DNA of 64,000 nt from Channallabes apus (taxonomy: Eukaryota; Chordata; Actinopteri; Siluriformes; Clariidae): assembly GCA_030522415.1 (NCBI GenBank), contig CM060125.1:1236401-1300400 (forward strand). The letters are read 5' to 3'. Each line of letters starts with the position of its first letter. Within the stretch, counting starts at the first letter, position 1. The notes under the pieces are model-generated. The model was not told the DNA's origin, made no database searches, and saw nothing but the letters and a program-made list of their open reading frames with translations. Shown in pieces: positions 10,867 through 20,809 of the stretch. The translations under genes and the position numbers were made by a program.

Positions 10867-13403
10867 GGAGTGTCGCAAAATATAACAATCGCTTTTTAGC
10901 TGGAGTTAGACTCTTATCTTCCTCTCCAGTGATACCAAAAAGAGCCTTCAGAGGGTCTGGTTCAAGATTGCATTTCAATACGTACGACAAGGTCTTAAAA
11001 ACATCCCTCCAGAATTTTTCCAAATTCGGGCATGTCCAGTACATATGAATAAGAGACGCCTCTCCGCTTTTACATTTATAACAACAAGGATCAATGTCTG
11101 GGTAGAAACGGGAGAGTTTAAGTTTGGAGAGATGAGCCCTGTGTACAACCTTAAACTGTAATAAAGAGCGGCGGCACATAAGGAGGTTGAGTTGATAAGT
11201 TTAAGAATTGAATTCCAAGTATCATCTGATAGTGACAAATTTAAATCTGTCTCCCAAGCAGTTTTAATTTTACACAAAGAGGTGTGACTCGAAGCCATCA
11301 ATCCACCATAAATAGTGGATATTAGGCCTTTACGCAGCGGGGACAAACAGAGGAGATTATCTAGAATGTTTGCAGCAGGAGCCTCAGGGAAATTTGGTAT
11401 TAAAGAGCGAATGAAGTGTCTTACTTGCAGATATCTGAAAAAATGAGAGTTGGGTAGGTTAAACCTCTCGGAAAGCTGTTCAAACGATGCAAACTTATGG
11501 TCAACGAACAGGTCTTTGCAAAGCTTGATGCCCTTATTGTACCATTCCTGAAACACTGGATCATGTAAAGAAGGACTGGACAGAGAAAAGCCCAGAAGAC
11601 TTTTCAGAAAGACTGTGCTTTCTGAACTGAGCCCATACTCTCAAAGTATGCCTAACTACTGAGTTATTGATTAATTTAATTGAGGGGATGGGGAGTGCAG
11701 ATCCAAGGAGTGCAGAGACGGAGAGATTTTTGACAGAGTTTATCTCCATTTCCACCCAGGCAGGCCGATTAGGTTGGTTATGAAAATAAGCCCAAAAGAT
11801 GACAGATCGAATGTTTGCTGCCCAGTAGTAGAAACGAAAATTAGGTAGAGCCATGCCACCGTCTCTTTTAGATCTTTGAAGTAGGGACTTATTCAATCAT
11901 GGATGTTTACCTTTCCAAAGGTAAGAAGATATAATTGAGTCTAAAGCACCAAAGTAAGATTTGGGAATCAAAACAGGTACAGACTGAAAGAGATATAAAA
12001 ATTTAGGAAGAATACTCATTTTAATTGCATTAATGCGGCCCACCAGGGACATGGACAGTGGTGACCATCGTCCCAAGTCCTTTCTTGTTTGGTTCAACAA
12101 CCTACAGTAATAAAATTTTCTTTAAAAAGGTGTTTATGTTTCCTTGTAATTGTAATACCAAGATAGGTGAAGTGATTTTTCACTATGTTGAATGGAAAAT
12201 TGTGCATACCCGTTGTTACTGCTGTATTATCTAGCAGAAAAAGTTCACTTTTGTGCAAATTTAATTTATATCCTGAAAAATAGCTAAATTCCCTGAGCAA
12301 TGACAGCACAGGTGGCAGAGAGGAGACTGGATTTGATAAAGTTTCCCTTTATGCAGATGATCTACTACTTTTTTTTATGTTCTTCTCCCTGCCTCCAAAT
12401 CCCAGATATATTTCTACAACTACGGAATGCAATTGCTAGTGGCTCAATGGCAAGGTTAAAGAGCAGTGGGCTAAGGGGACACCCCTGATGAGTTCCCTGC
12501 TGAAGACTGAATGGTTGAGACTGCTGAGCATTTGTAGGGCAGTAGGCAGTAGGGCTTGAATATAATAATTTAACCCAAGTGATAAAACTTGGACCAAAAT
12601 TACATTTTTCTAAAGCCCTAAACAAATACTCCCATTCCACACGATCAAAAGCCTTTTCAGCATCCAAAGAAAGGACACACCCAGGGGTCTCCTCTAATGG
12701 TGTGTGCAAGATATCCATAAGGCGTCGAATGTTAAAGTAAGAATAACGATTTTTAACAAAACCGGTCTGGTCCTCAGATATAACTGAGGGTAGAACATTC
12801 TCTAATCTACGGGCCAAGACTTTAGCAAGGATTTTAACATCCACATTAAGAAGAGAGATTGGTCTATATGAAGAGCACTCCGTTGGGTCCTTATCCTTCT
12901 TTGCTATGAGGGTGATGCGAGCCTCATTAAATCACGCAGGCATCTTACCTTGCTTAAAAGATTCAGATAGAACCAAAGCAAGTTGTGGTGCAAGGTATGA
13001 GGAGAATGATTTAAAAAACTCTGCAGGGAACCCGTCAGGACCCGGGGACTTACCAGATTGCAATGATGAGATAGCTGAACTGATTTCCTCTTGTGATATG
13101 GGCTCTTCTAATCTTAATCTAGAATCAGGGGACAGTGTTGGGATATCTAGTTGAATCAAGAAATTCTCAACTGAACTATGGTCCTTTGGGAACTCCTTTC
13201 CTTTGGCCTGAAAGGTAGAGTGGTAGTGCTGCCCAACCCGAACGTGACATAAGGCGAGAATTATCAGAACTGCGAATGTCAGTTTCTTGTAAAAATGCAA
13301 TTGCAGTGTTAAGTTGTTTAAGGTGTGAGAGCACCTTCCTTCTCTTGACCGGATGGTTTAAACCCTTAACATCGCAGCTCACAAAGTTTAAAGAACTATT
13401 CAT
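10867..13403 (-). pseudogene. L1 ORF2 (endonuclease/reverse transcriptase), heavily damaged
   Basis: ORF2 begins near 13403 with the endonuclease start (NFVSCDVKGLNHPVKRRK, then IAFLQET). Most of the endonuclease is then missing: near 13195 it jumps to the region before the RT (SPGPDGFPAEFF). RT blocks follow: SLDAEKAFDRVEWEYL, QGTHQGCPLSPLLFNLAIEP, SGYKLNLHKSELF, then thumb and C-terminal parts with a cysteine-rich patch (CCYKCKSGEASLIHMYWTC). The pieces lie in several minus frames (13300-12932, 12844-12365, 12309-12094, 12100-11897, 11896-11561, 11556-10975, 11179-10867). The YADD segment reads only on the opposite strand (12338-12376). Compared with the L1 at 54556 it lacks roughly 1 kb. 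Confidence 0.85.
12338..12376 (+). other. Inverted YADD segment within minus-strand L1 ORF2
   Basis: The plus strand here reads KVSLYADDLLLFF, the RT catalytic motif C, although the surrounding ORF2 is on the minus strand. On the minus strand the flanks read GIWRQGEEHK before and SSLPPVLSLLREFSYFSG after, exactly the residues that border YADD in the related L1 at 61812-61950. The segment is therefore an inversion in place of about 39 bp. Its edges lie in an A-rich and a T-rich run, so they are uncertain by a few bases. Confidence 0.85.
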
Positions 13404-14020
13404 TCTCCCTGAGAGAAAATGCAGGTAGATAACATGAATAATACTGAGATGCCTAACGTCAGTCTTAAAGTGTAAAACACAGAACAACGTGTTAAAAAAC
13501 ACAGTGTACAAAGAACTAACACGATACTGGCTTTGGAGATCCCCCACCCCTGCCCCCCACACCCCTCCCCCACACACCCCACTGCCCCCCAACAAACCAA
13601 GATAGCTGCTAACAAACAAAGCAGCAAACTCTTCCATCCTTCCATTTTCCACCCAACAAATCTTCCTGCCGCTAACCACCCCATCTTCTGCTCCGACTCA
13701 ATTTACATAAACTAAGAATTAAATATATAAATAAAACATTTCACTCCAAATCACTCCAAAGCTGAAATCTCTTAATGAGAGAAAAACACACCACCACCCC
13801 TCCCCCCACGTCACATTGTAACTCTAAACACACAAACATGTAAATCACACGTGATTAGAAATACAAAAAATAGTAATAGAAAAATAACAATAACCCCTTC
13901 ACAAGTTTAACACAACACTCTTACCGGGAAAGACGTAAATATGGCCAGATTTTTTTGTTAAAAAGGGTGCTTTCCTGAGAAATGTAGTATTGTGTATTAA
14001 AATAATAATAATATAGTGCG
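13404..14020 (-). other. Inter-ORF region of L1 copy 1
   Basis: About 617 bp between ORF1 and ORF2 without a convincing gene. On the element's sense strand it contains a strongly G-rich tract (reverse complement of 13541-13590) and smaller A-rich blocks. The similarly placed region of L1 copy 2 is T-rich. The open frames here are low-complexity by-products. Confidence 0.6.
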
Positions 14021-14809
14021 CTACGTAGTTTTCGGCAGACTGTCTATGTGTTTCTGCGCCTCTTCTATCGAGCGGAGCCACTTCTTCTGTCCGGTAGAGA
14101 GAGTGATCTGGAGCCGCGCTGGATACAGGAGAGAAGGCCGGAGTCCACGGCTGTATAACTCGGTCATTACTTCTCTATACTTGGCTCGCTGGCTTAAAAC
14201 TTTGGGAGCGTAGTCTTCCACTATGCGAACCTGCTGACCGCAGTATTCCAGCTTCCCCCTCCGCCGAGCCTCCCGAATCAGAAGGTCTTTCACCTGGTAC
14301 CGGTGTACACGGAGAATGATGGGCCGAGGTCTCTGTGCTGAAGCGGGTTTGGATGCAGGTATTAGGTGGGCTCTGTCAATCTCCGGTGGGGATGGCAACG
14401 TTTCACTCCCAAACACCTCGCACAGAAACTTCGAGAAGAACTCGGTAGGGAGTCCACCTTCAGTACCTTCTGGAAGACCCAGGACACGCAGGTGTTGTCG
14501 CCTGCTCCGGCCTTCTAAGTCTACGACTTTGGATGTTAACTTCGAGTTACTTTCCCGAAGTCCGGAGCAGATATTCTCCAACTCCATCACATGCTGGCTC
14601 AGGTCATCTGTAGCGAGTTCTAGTGATGGTAAGCGCTGTCCATGGTCGTCTACTTGGGCCTGAATTTGGTCCAGTTTACTTTCTAGTAAACTAAATGAAG
14701 ATTTAAACTCAGCCGCTAACGCTTCACGTTGTTTATCTAACAGCGCCTCGACTGTTAGAGGGGTCGCCGTGTCGTCTTTTTTCACGGCTTTAACACTCCT
14801 GGTAGCCAT
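14021..14809 (-). CDS. L1-type ORF1 protein
   Basis: An intact 262-codon frame from ATG 14809. It has the usual L1 ORF1p layout: a coiled-coil stretch at about residues 30-100 (heptad-rich, LESKLDQIQAQVDDHGQRL), an RRM-like domain starting near SRRQHLRVLGLPEG, and a basic C-terminal domain with YPARLQITLSTGQKKWL. Family members trimerise, bind the element's RNA in cytoplasmic RNPs and chaperone reverse transcription. It remains open while ORF2 is destroyed, which says little about activity. The ORF1 at 53009 is only distantly similar. Confidence 0.86.
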   Translation of the reverse strand: MATRSVKAVKKDDTATPLTVEALLDKQREALAAEFKSSFSLLESKLDQIQAQVDDHGQRLPSLELATDDLSQHVMELENICSGLRESNSKLTSKVVDLEGRSRRQHLRVLGLPEGTEGGLPTEFFSKFLCEVFGSETLPSPPEIDRAHLIPASKPASAQRPRPIILRVHRYQVKDLLIREARRRGKLEYCGQQVRIVEDYAPKVLSQRAKYREVMTELYSRGLRPSLLYPARLQITLSTGQKKWLRSIEEAQKHIDSLPKTT

Positions 14810-14968
14810 TATAAATGAAAAAATATATATAACCGTGGGATAGAGTATAAAGTTATTGTCAACTAAGGATTTAATTGAACATTTAGAGACGAATAAGGGA
14901 GTGAAGAAATTCGAAACTGTCGGAGCACCTAACTAACACGTCTACTCCATGTGGCTTCTAACCGGACA

Positions 14969-15881
14969 TCAGTATGTAGACTTAAATGGTGATTATTCTG
15001 CATGTTCTCTAGTGGAGTTTGGCGTTCCGCAGGGTTCAGTTTTAGGCCCACTGCTTTTTTCCCTTTACATGCTTCCTCTGGGCAACATAATCCGTAAGCA
15101 TGGTATTAGTTTTCATTGTTATGCTGACGACACACCGCTATACATCTCAGCAAAACCTGATGAGAAAAACCAGCTTACTAAAGTTGAGCAATGTGTGCAG
15201 GACATAAGAAATTGGATGCTAATTAACTTCCTTCTGCTTAATCCGGATAAGACAGAAGTTCTAGTCATAGGACCGCATAAAGCTAGGAGTAAAATATTAG
15301 ATCACACTGTAACTTTAGATGGCCTTTCTGTTCCAACAAGTGCAACAGTAAAAGTCCTCGGCGTGATTATAGATTCCAGCCTTTCATTTGAAGCTCATGT
15401 AGATTTCACCAGGATAGCATTCTTTCACCTCAGAAATATTGCCAAGATAAGAAATATATTGTCGTTAAACGATGCAGAAAAACTAGTTCATGCTTTTATC
15501 ACCTCTAGGTTGGACTATTGTAATGCCTTACTGTCTGCTTGTTCAGCTAGGTGCATAAACAAGCTTCAGCTAGTCCAGAATGCAGCAGCGAGAGTCCTCA
15601 CTAGAACCAGAAGATATGAGCACATCACCACTATCCTATCTTCACTGCATTGGCTCCCTGTGAAATTTCGCATTGATTTTAAAATACCACTCTTGACATA
15701 TAAAGCATTAAATGGTCTCGCGCCGCAGTATCTGAGCGAACTGCTAGTGTCTTACGATCCGCCACGCCTCTTTCGATCAAAGGATGCAGGCTGCTTGTCA
15801 GTACCGCGTATTATGAAAACTACAGCTGGGGGCAGAGCTTTTTCTTACAAAGCCCCAAAATTATGGAATAGTCTTCCATAG
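14969..15881 (+). pseudogene. L2 reverse transcriptase fragment (copy B)
   Basis: The open frame from about 14949 to 15881 holds the second half of the [34 protein letters not shown] with the catalytic [24 protein letters not shown], and the C-terminal [20 protein letters not shown]. It lacks the N-terminal half and ends early relative to copy A because of a small deletion plus stop near 15880. It was inherited as a non-functional truncated copy. Confidence 0.85.
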
Positions 15882-16229
15882 GGACTCAGTGTTCAGGTCT
15901 CAGTGTTTAAGTCTAGGCTAAAAACCTATTTATTTAGCCAAGCATTTTTATAAATAGATTTGCCTTAAAGGAGCAGATCTGGGGGACTCATGGACGTAGA
16001 GTTTTATGGTGAACTGGTATGTTTAGATGCTGTCTTCCTCAGTCTCATTTGATCACTCAGGTTTGTTGACGGTGAGGTGATTGTTTGCTTTACATCTCAG
16101 TTCCCCCTCATGTTTGTGTTCCCTTCTGGCTCTCCCTTTTAGTTATGCTGTCATAGTTAGTCCTGCCGGAGTCCCTGCTTGCACTCTACAGTAAATATAC
16201 ATTCACATTATACATGATGTGACTTTGAC

Positions 16230-16282
16230 CATACCTAACTGCCATCTCTCCTCTTCTTCTCTCTCTCTCTCTCTCTGTCTAT
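16230..16282. repeat. CT-rich simple repeat in L2 3' UTR
   Basis: A (CT)n/(TC)n-rich stretch that also occurs, longer, in L2 copy A (8590-8685) and in reverse complement in copy C (about 18090-18150). It is part of the L2 subfamily's 3' UTR rather than an independent microsatellite. Confidence 0.7.
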
Positions 16283-16358
16283 TATAGCTGAACTGCCTGC
16301 CACCTAACACACTGGATAAATGCAGATCACTTCCTACTATCTGTTTCACCCAGATGAG

Positions 16359-16777
16359 CAGAGGTGGAAAGAGTAATAAAATTTTGTACTCAAGTACAAG
16401 TACTGTTACTTCAGTGAAATTTATAAGTACAATTAAAGTTACCATTATAAAAATCTACTCAAGTAAAAGTAAAAAAAGTTTTTTTTTAACAGCGGGGGTG
16501 GGATGAGGCATTCTAGCGTAGTTCAAAAAAGATGAGCAGATATAAATCTCAAACTAGGTGTTTTTAACTGAAGGAACACCTTTGCATAATAAAGCTGTTG
16601 TCTTTCTTGTGCTTGAAAATCAAAGTGGTCACTTAAATATGGTGTTACGTCCCAGTCTAGGGTCATACAGCAAAAGAATGGTTCAGGGTTGTATTTTAAA
16701 CTGTATGGAAATGGTGGTATATGGCAGAAAGAACTAGATCCAATCATTAACTGATGAAATAATGAGGTTTGTATATA

Positions 16778-16818
<41 letters not shown>

Positions 16819-17489
16819 CAGGAGGAGGATCAGATTCAGGGTGGACCCAGGCCAAAATAATAAACAAAATGGTATTTATATTTAGTAGCTAGATTATCTG
16901 CAAAACAAAAAAACACACAAACAAAAATACAGGTACCTTCCCGGACTCCCTAAACCAAAAACAGTGAAATTATCTACAAATATATACAAAGACCAACCAA
17001 ACCAAAGGGACAAAGCAATAATCAAAGTCAATGGGAGGCAAAAAGTCAAAACCGGAATACACAACCAAACATCAAAACGCTAAAATCACAACCTCTTTCA
17101 TCTTTCCCGCATCTCTCTCCGGTTTATATATGGTCGCGCTAGTCGATGACGTCACTCTCAAGGCGGAAGCGACCGTGTGGAAGGTCAGGAAGATGCCGAT
17201 GTCAGAAAACCTGGAGTGGAGTCTGGAGCGGCGCACGACCAGGACATGATACACACACGCGAGCGCAAAAGCATAATATTTGTATTATTTTATCATTTTC
17301 ATTCATTTATTTTTACTCAGTAGTGAATATGATTTAAAATGTAGCGAATTACAATACTTCAAACAAAACGTACTTAAGTAAAAGTAAAATGACAGATTTT
17401 AAAAACTACTTTAAAAAGTAGAAATACACAAAAAAAACTACTCAATTACAGTAACGCGAGTAAATGTAATTTGTTACTTTCCACCTCTG
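16359..17489. mobile_element. Non-autonomous hAT element with 8-bp TSD
   Basis: Ends CAGAGGTGGAAAGAGTAA... and ...TTACTTTCCACCTCTG are inverted repeats. The element is flanked by CAGATGAG at 16351-16358 and 17490-17497, an exact 8-bp duplication as hAT transposases make. Subterminal regions are rich in short repeats of ACTCAAGTA/TACTTAAGT type. No transposase frame is visible in its 1131 bp. It contains a (CA)n tract near 16782-16818. It inserted in the 3' box of L2 copy B, so it is younger than that copy. Confidence 0.92.
16780..16818. repeat. (CA)n microsatellite
   Basis: About 19 dinucleotide units, inside the hAT element. Confidence 0.95.
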
Positions 17490-19029
17490 CAGATGAGGAT
17501 GGGTTCCCTGTTGAGTTTGGTTCATCTCAAGGTTTCTTCCTATCACCATCTCAGGGAGTTTTTCCTTGCCACTGTCGCCCTCGGCCTGCTCACCAGGGAC
17601 TATCTGACCATTTTGATTCATACACATTCACATTCCATCAAAAATGTAAATAAATATTTTGATTGTGTAAAGCTGTTTTGAGACAATGTCAATTGTTAAA
17701 ATCGCTATACAAATTTAATTGAATTGAATACTGTGTGTTAGGTGGCAGGCAGTTCAGCACAACAGTTGATGTTAATTGATTTTAATATGGAGTCCAGGTA
17801 GTTATTGGAGGCTCAGGTAGACTTGTAGGAAATTCCAGTCCTGAACTATCAAGTGACTGCAGCCAAGTCAAGTCCTCAGAGAAACAGCTGTCAACATCAG
17901 TCGAGGCCAGAACTGTCTTCATGGTAGAGTGAAACCATCCCCAGACACCAGACGCATCCTAAGGAGACACACAGAGCATTCATGTGACGAGATCTCCACC
18001 CAGAAGCGGGGCACCAGGATGAGTCAGACAGGTTCAGAGGGCAGATGGAGTCGGGATCACTGGCAGCTCAGGAACGACATGTGTAGCTCGACAGAGAGAG
18101 GGAAAGAGAGAGAGGGGGAGAGAGAACAGGAGAGGGGAGAGCAGAAGAGGAGAGATAACAGTTTGGTATGGTCACAGTCACATAATGTATAAAGTAAATG
18201 TATATTTAGTGTAGAGTGCAAGCAGGGACGCTGGCAGGACTAACTATAACAGCATACAGTAACTAAAAGGGAGAGACAGAAGGAAACACAAACATGAGGG
18301 CTCCATGAGATGTAAAGCGACCAATCGCTTCACTGTCAACAAACCTGAGTGATCAATGAGAGTGGGGAAGACAGCATCTAAACATACCAGTTCGCCGTAA
18401 TACTCTACGTCCATGAGTCCCCCAGATCTGCTCCTTTACCTTATGGCAAATCCATTTATAAAAATGCTTGGCTAAATAAATAGGTTTTTAGCCTAGACTT
18501 AAACACTGAGACTGTGTCTGAGTCCCGAACACTATTTGGAAGGCTATTCCATAACTTTGGGGCTTTGTAAGAAAAAGCTCTGCCCCCTGCTGTAGTTTTC
18601 ATAATACGTGGTACTGACAACCAGACAGTAAGGCGTTACAATAGTCCAACCTAGATGTGATAAAAGCATGAACTTCTGCATCGTTTAGTAACAATATATT
18701 CCTTAACTTGGCAATATTTCTGAGGTGAAAGAATGCTATCCTGGTGATATTGTCTACAGAGCTTCAAATGAAAGGCTGGAATCTATAATCACACCAAGGT
18801 CTTTCACTGTTACACTTGATGGAATAGAAAGGCCATCTAAAGTTACAGTGTGATCTACAATCTTGCTTCTAGCTGCATGCGGTCCTATGACTAGAACTTT
18901 TGTCTTATCCGGATTAAGCAGAAGGAAGTTAATTAGCATCCAATTTCTTATGACCTGCACACATTGCTCAACTTTAGTAAGCTGGTTTTTGCTGAGACAT
19001 ATAACTGTGTGTCGTCAGCATAACAATGA

Positions 19030-19236
19030 TGGGCCAGGGGTAGCTCAGTGGTTTAAGGCATTGGACTACGGTTCGGAAGATCCCAGGTTCAAACCCCACA
19101 AACACCAAGTTACCACTGTTGGGCCCTTGAGCAAGGCCCTTAACCCTAAACTGCTCAGATGTGTAATGAGATAAAAATGTAAGTCGCTCTGGATAAGAGT
19201 GTCTGCCAAATGCAGAAATGTAAAATGTAATGAAAA
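19030..19236 (+). repeat. tRNA-derived SINE inside L2 copy C
   Basis: The head (19033-19100) resembles a tRNA: box A TAGCTCAGTGG and box B GGTTCAAACCC at normal spacing. The body follows with CCCTTGAGCAAGGCCCTTAA and a conserved 3' part GTCGCTCTGGATAAGAGTGT plus an AATGTAAAATGTAATG tail. It interrupts the L2 sequence between CATAACAATGA and AATGAAAAGTAATACC. Box A and box B would form an internal RNA polymerase III promoter. It is not a functional tRNA gene, since the cloverleaf pairing is poor and the SINE body follows. Confidence 0.85.
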
Positions 19237-19514
19237 GTAATACCATGCTTACGGATTATGTTGTACAGAGGAAGCATGTAAAGGGAAAAAAGCAGTGGGC
19301 CTAAAACTGAACCCTGCGGAACGCCAAACTCCACTAGAGAACATGCAGAATAATCACCATTTAAATCTACATACTGAGAGCGATCGGTCAAATAGGATCT
19401 GAGACAGGAGAGGGTTGTTCCCTTAATTCCTACCAACGTTTTCGAATCTGTGAAGGAGAATGCTATGATCAATGGTGTCAAAAGCTGCACTGAGGTCGAG
19501 AAACACAAGCATCG

Positions 19515-19992
19515 TGTAAGGTTTTATGACATTGTAAGACACTGTAATCTAATAAGAAGATTCCTGTGCCTTGACAACAGACCCCTCACTGTGCTTCCTC
19601 ATGCCTTCTGTGGTAACACCTTGTATATCCTGTATTCAGACGAGGATACATCCAAATGGCTCCTGTCTGCTAGAACCCTTTTGTTTAATCAGGAGAATGT
19701 AAATGTATCTCCTCACACCTGTCTGTCTCCGGGTCTCTCAATGACTGACATGTTAATGACTGGTTCTTTTGATGTTCGGGACGTAGCAGCGTTTAAATGT
19801 GCTCTCTTTGCTGAGAATAAACAGAGATCTTCAGACATCATGCCGGCGTGTGTGTGTGTGTGTTTGTCTCTCCCGGTCGATCGGGCCCGGACCGGTAAGT
19901 GTATCAAGGTGCAGCGGACACAACAAGAAATAACTCTTCTTCTCTTAAAACTTAGCTCGGACACACACTTCTTCTACATTTAAAACTTAACA
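19515..19992 (+). repeat. Putative solo LTR
   Basis: A 478-bp insertion in L2 copy C that begins TGTAAGG and ends TTAACA, i.e. TG...CA. It is flanked by CATCG (19510-19514) and CATAG (19993-19997), a 5-bp duplication with one mismatch. It contains AATAAA (19816-19821 region), followed within 60 bases by a GT-rich tract, as at an LTR polyadenylation site. No internal LTR element sequence remains, so recombination between two LTRs is the simple explanation. Orientation is taken from the AATAAA. The family is not recognised. Confidence 0.62.
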
Positions 19993-20354
19993 CATAGTTA
20001 CACAACCCTGATCAGAGGCCAATAGGAGGTAATTCACTACTTTAACGAGTGCTGTCTCTGTGCTGTAATGAGGCCTAAATCCTGACTGATACAGTTCATG
20101 TATGCTATTTCTATGTAGATATGAGCATAGCTGCTCCGCTACTATCTTTTCCAAAATCTTAGTGATAAAGTGGGTTTGATGTCGGCCTGTAATTGGACAG
20201 CTGACAGGGGTCAAGGTCAGACTTTTAAATTTTCGGTTCAATAACTGCTAATATAAAAGATTTTGGAACACACCCAAAGCTGAGTGAAGAATTAATTATT
20301 TTCATCAGGGGTTTTGTTATATCTGTTTGAGAAAAAGTGTCGGTATAGGATCTT

Positions 20355-20650
20355 TTGTTTGCACATTTGCATGTGCACTTTATGTTGTCTGTTGTCTGTA
20401 AAAACCCTGTAGCTAGTCTTCCTTAGATAGTTAGTTTCTTTTAGTTAATTTATGTTGTAATTTATGTTGGGTCTATCTGTCTTGTCTTTGCTAGCCAGCT
20501 AACTAGGCCTCTTAGTTAGCTAGTTTAGTTGTTCTGTTAGTTTATGTTGTAAATTTATGTTGCATGTAGCACCTTGGTGCTGGAGGAACGTTGTTTTGTT
20601 TCACTCTGTACTAACTGTATATGGTTGAAAACTTGAACTTAATATGCAGG
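20355..20650 (+). repeat. Dispersed repeat, copy 1
   Basis: AT-rich non-coding block that interrupts L2 copy C. It contains GTAGCACCTTGGTGCTGGAGG and GTTTCACTCTGTACT and several TTTATGTTGTAA runs. A reverse-complement relative with the same landmarks lies at about 38755-39050. No frame or clear termini were found, so it may be a non-autonomous DNA transposon. Confidence 0.6.
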
Positions 20651-20809
20651 TTTATGAAGTTGCAGAAGAGATGAGTGAAATTAGTTCATCCTCTTCAAAG
20701 GGAGTAAAGTATTCTAGGTTCTGATCTGACAAGGTTAGTTTAACATCTGCATCAATTACATTGTCCTTAAATGGACTTTGTTTCACAATCTTCTCAAGAC
20801 TGTGCTTAT

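Larger units (their letters stand above)
10867..14968 (-). mobile_element. L1-type LINE copy 1, decayed, cut by Harbinger
   Basis: A minus-strand L1-type element with a short 5' UTR (about 14810-14968), ORF1 (14809-14021), a 0.6-kb inter-ORF region, and a damaged ORF2 (13403-10867). ORF2 stops abruptly at the Harbinger terminus near its last 70-100 codons, so the remainder should lie left of the window. ORF2 has an internal deletion, several frame changes and a local inversion of its catalytic motif. It is a different, older lineage member than the L1 at 52848-63799. The right border with the L2 copy is placed at about 14968 by loss of L1 and start of L2 similarity. Confidence 0.86.
14969..17729 (+). 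mobile_element. L2-type LINE copy B, truncated, with nested hAT
   Basis: From about 14970 the sequence matches L2 copy A from its RT palm onward ([20 protein letters not shown]), through the 3' UTR, to a tail TTTAATTGAATTGAATA near 17729. Copy B lacks part of the CT-rich UTR segment present in A and is split by a hAT element at 16359-17489, whose 8-bp TSD restores the conserved L2 3' box. The 5' end abuts L1 copy 1. The tail abuts an inverted L2 (copy C). Confidence 0.88.
17730..20809 (-). mobile_element. L2-type LINE copy C, inverted, with nested insertions
   Basis: Reverse-complement L2 sequence starts at CTGTGTGTTAGGTGGCAGG next to the tail of copy B and runs to about 20765. The minus strand shows UTR, RT C-terminus, motif LLNPDKTKVLVIGP (18960-18754), [20 protein letters not shown] (19508-19155) and [20 protein letters not shown] (20241-19987). 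It is interrupted by a tRNA-SINE (about 19030-19236), a putative solo LTR (19515-19992) and a dispersed repeat (about 20355-20650). Beyond 20765 L2 similarity fades, up to the target duplication of a hAT MITE at 20810. Numerous stops make it inactive. Confidence 0.85.

Noticed and set aside
19033..19100. tRNA gene
   Set aside because: Box A and box B are present, but a SINE body and tail follow and the stems do not pair well. It is a SINE head.
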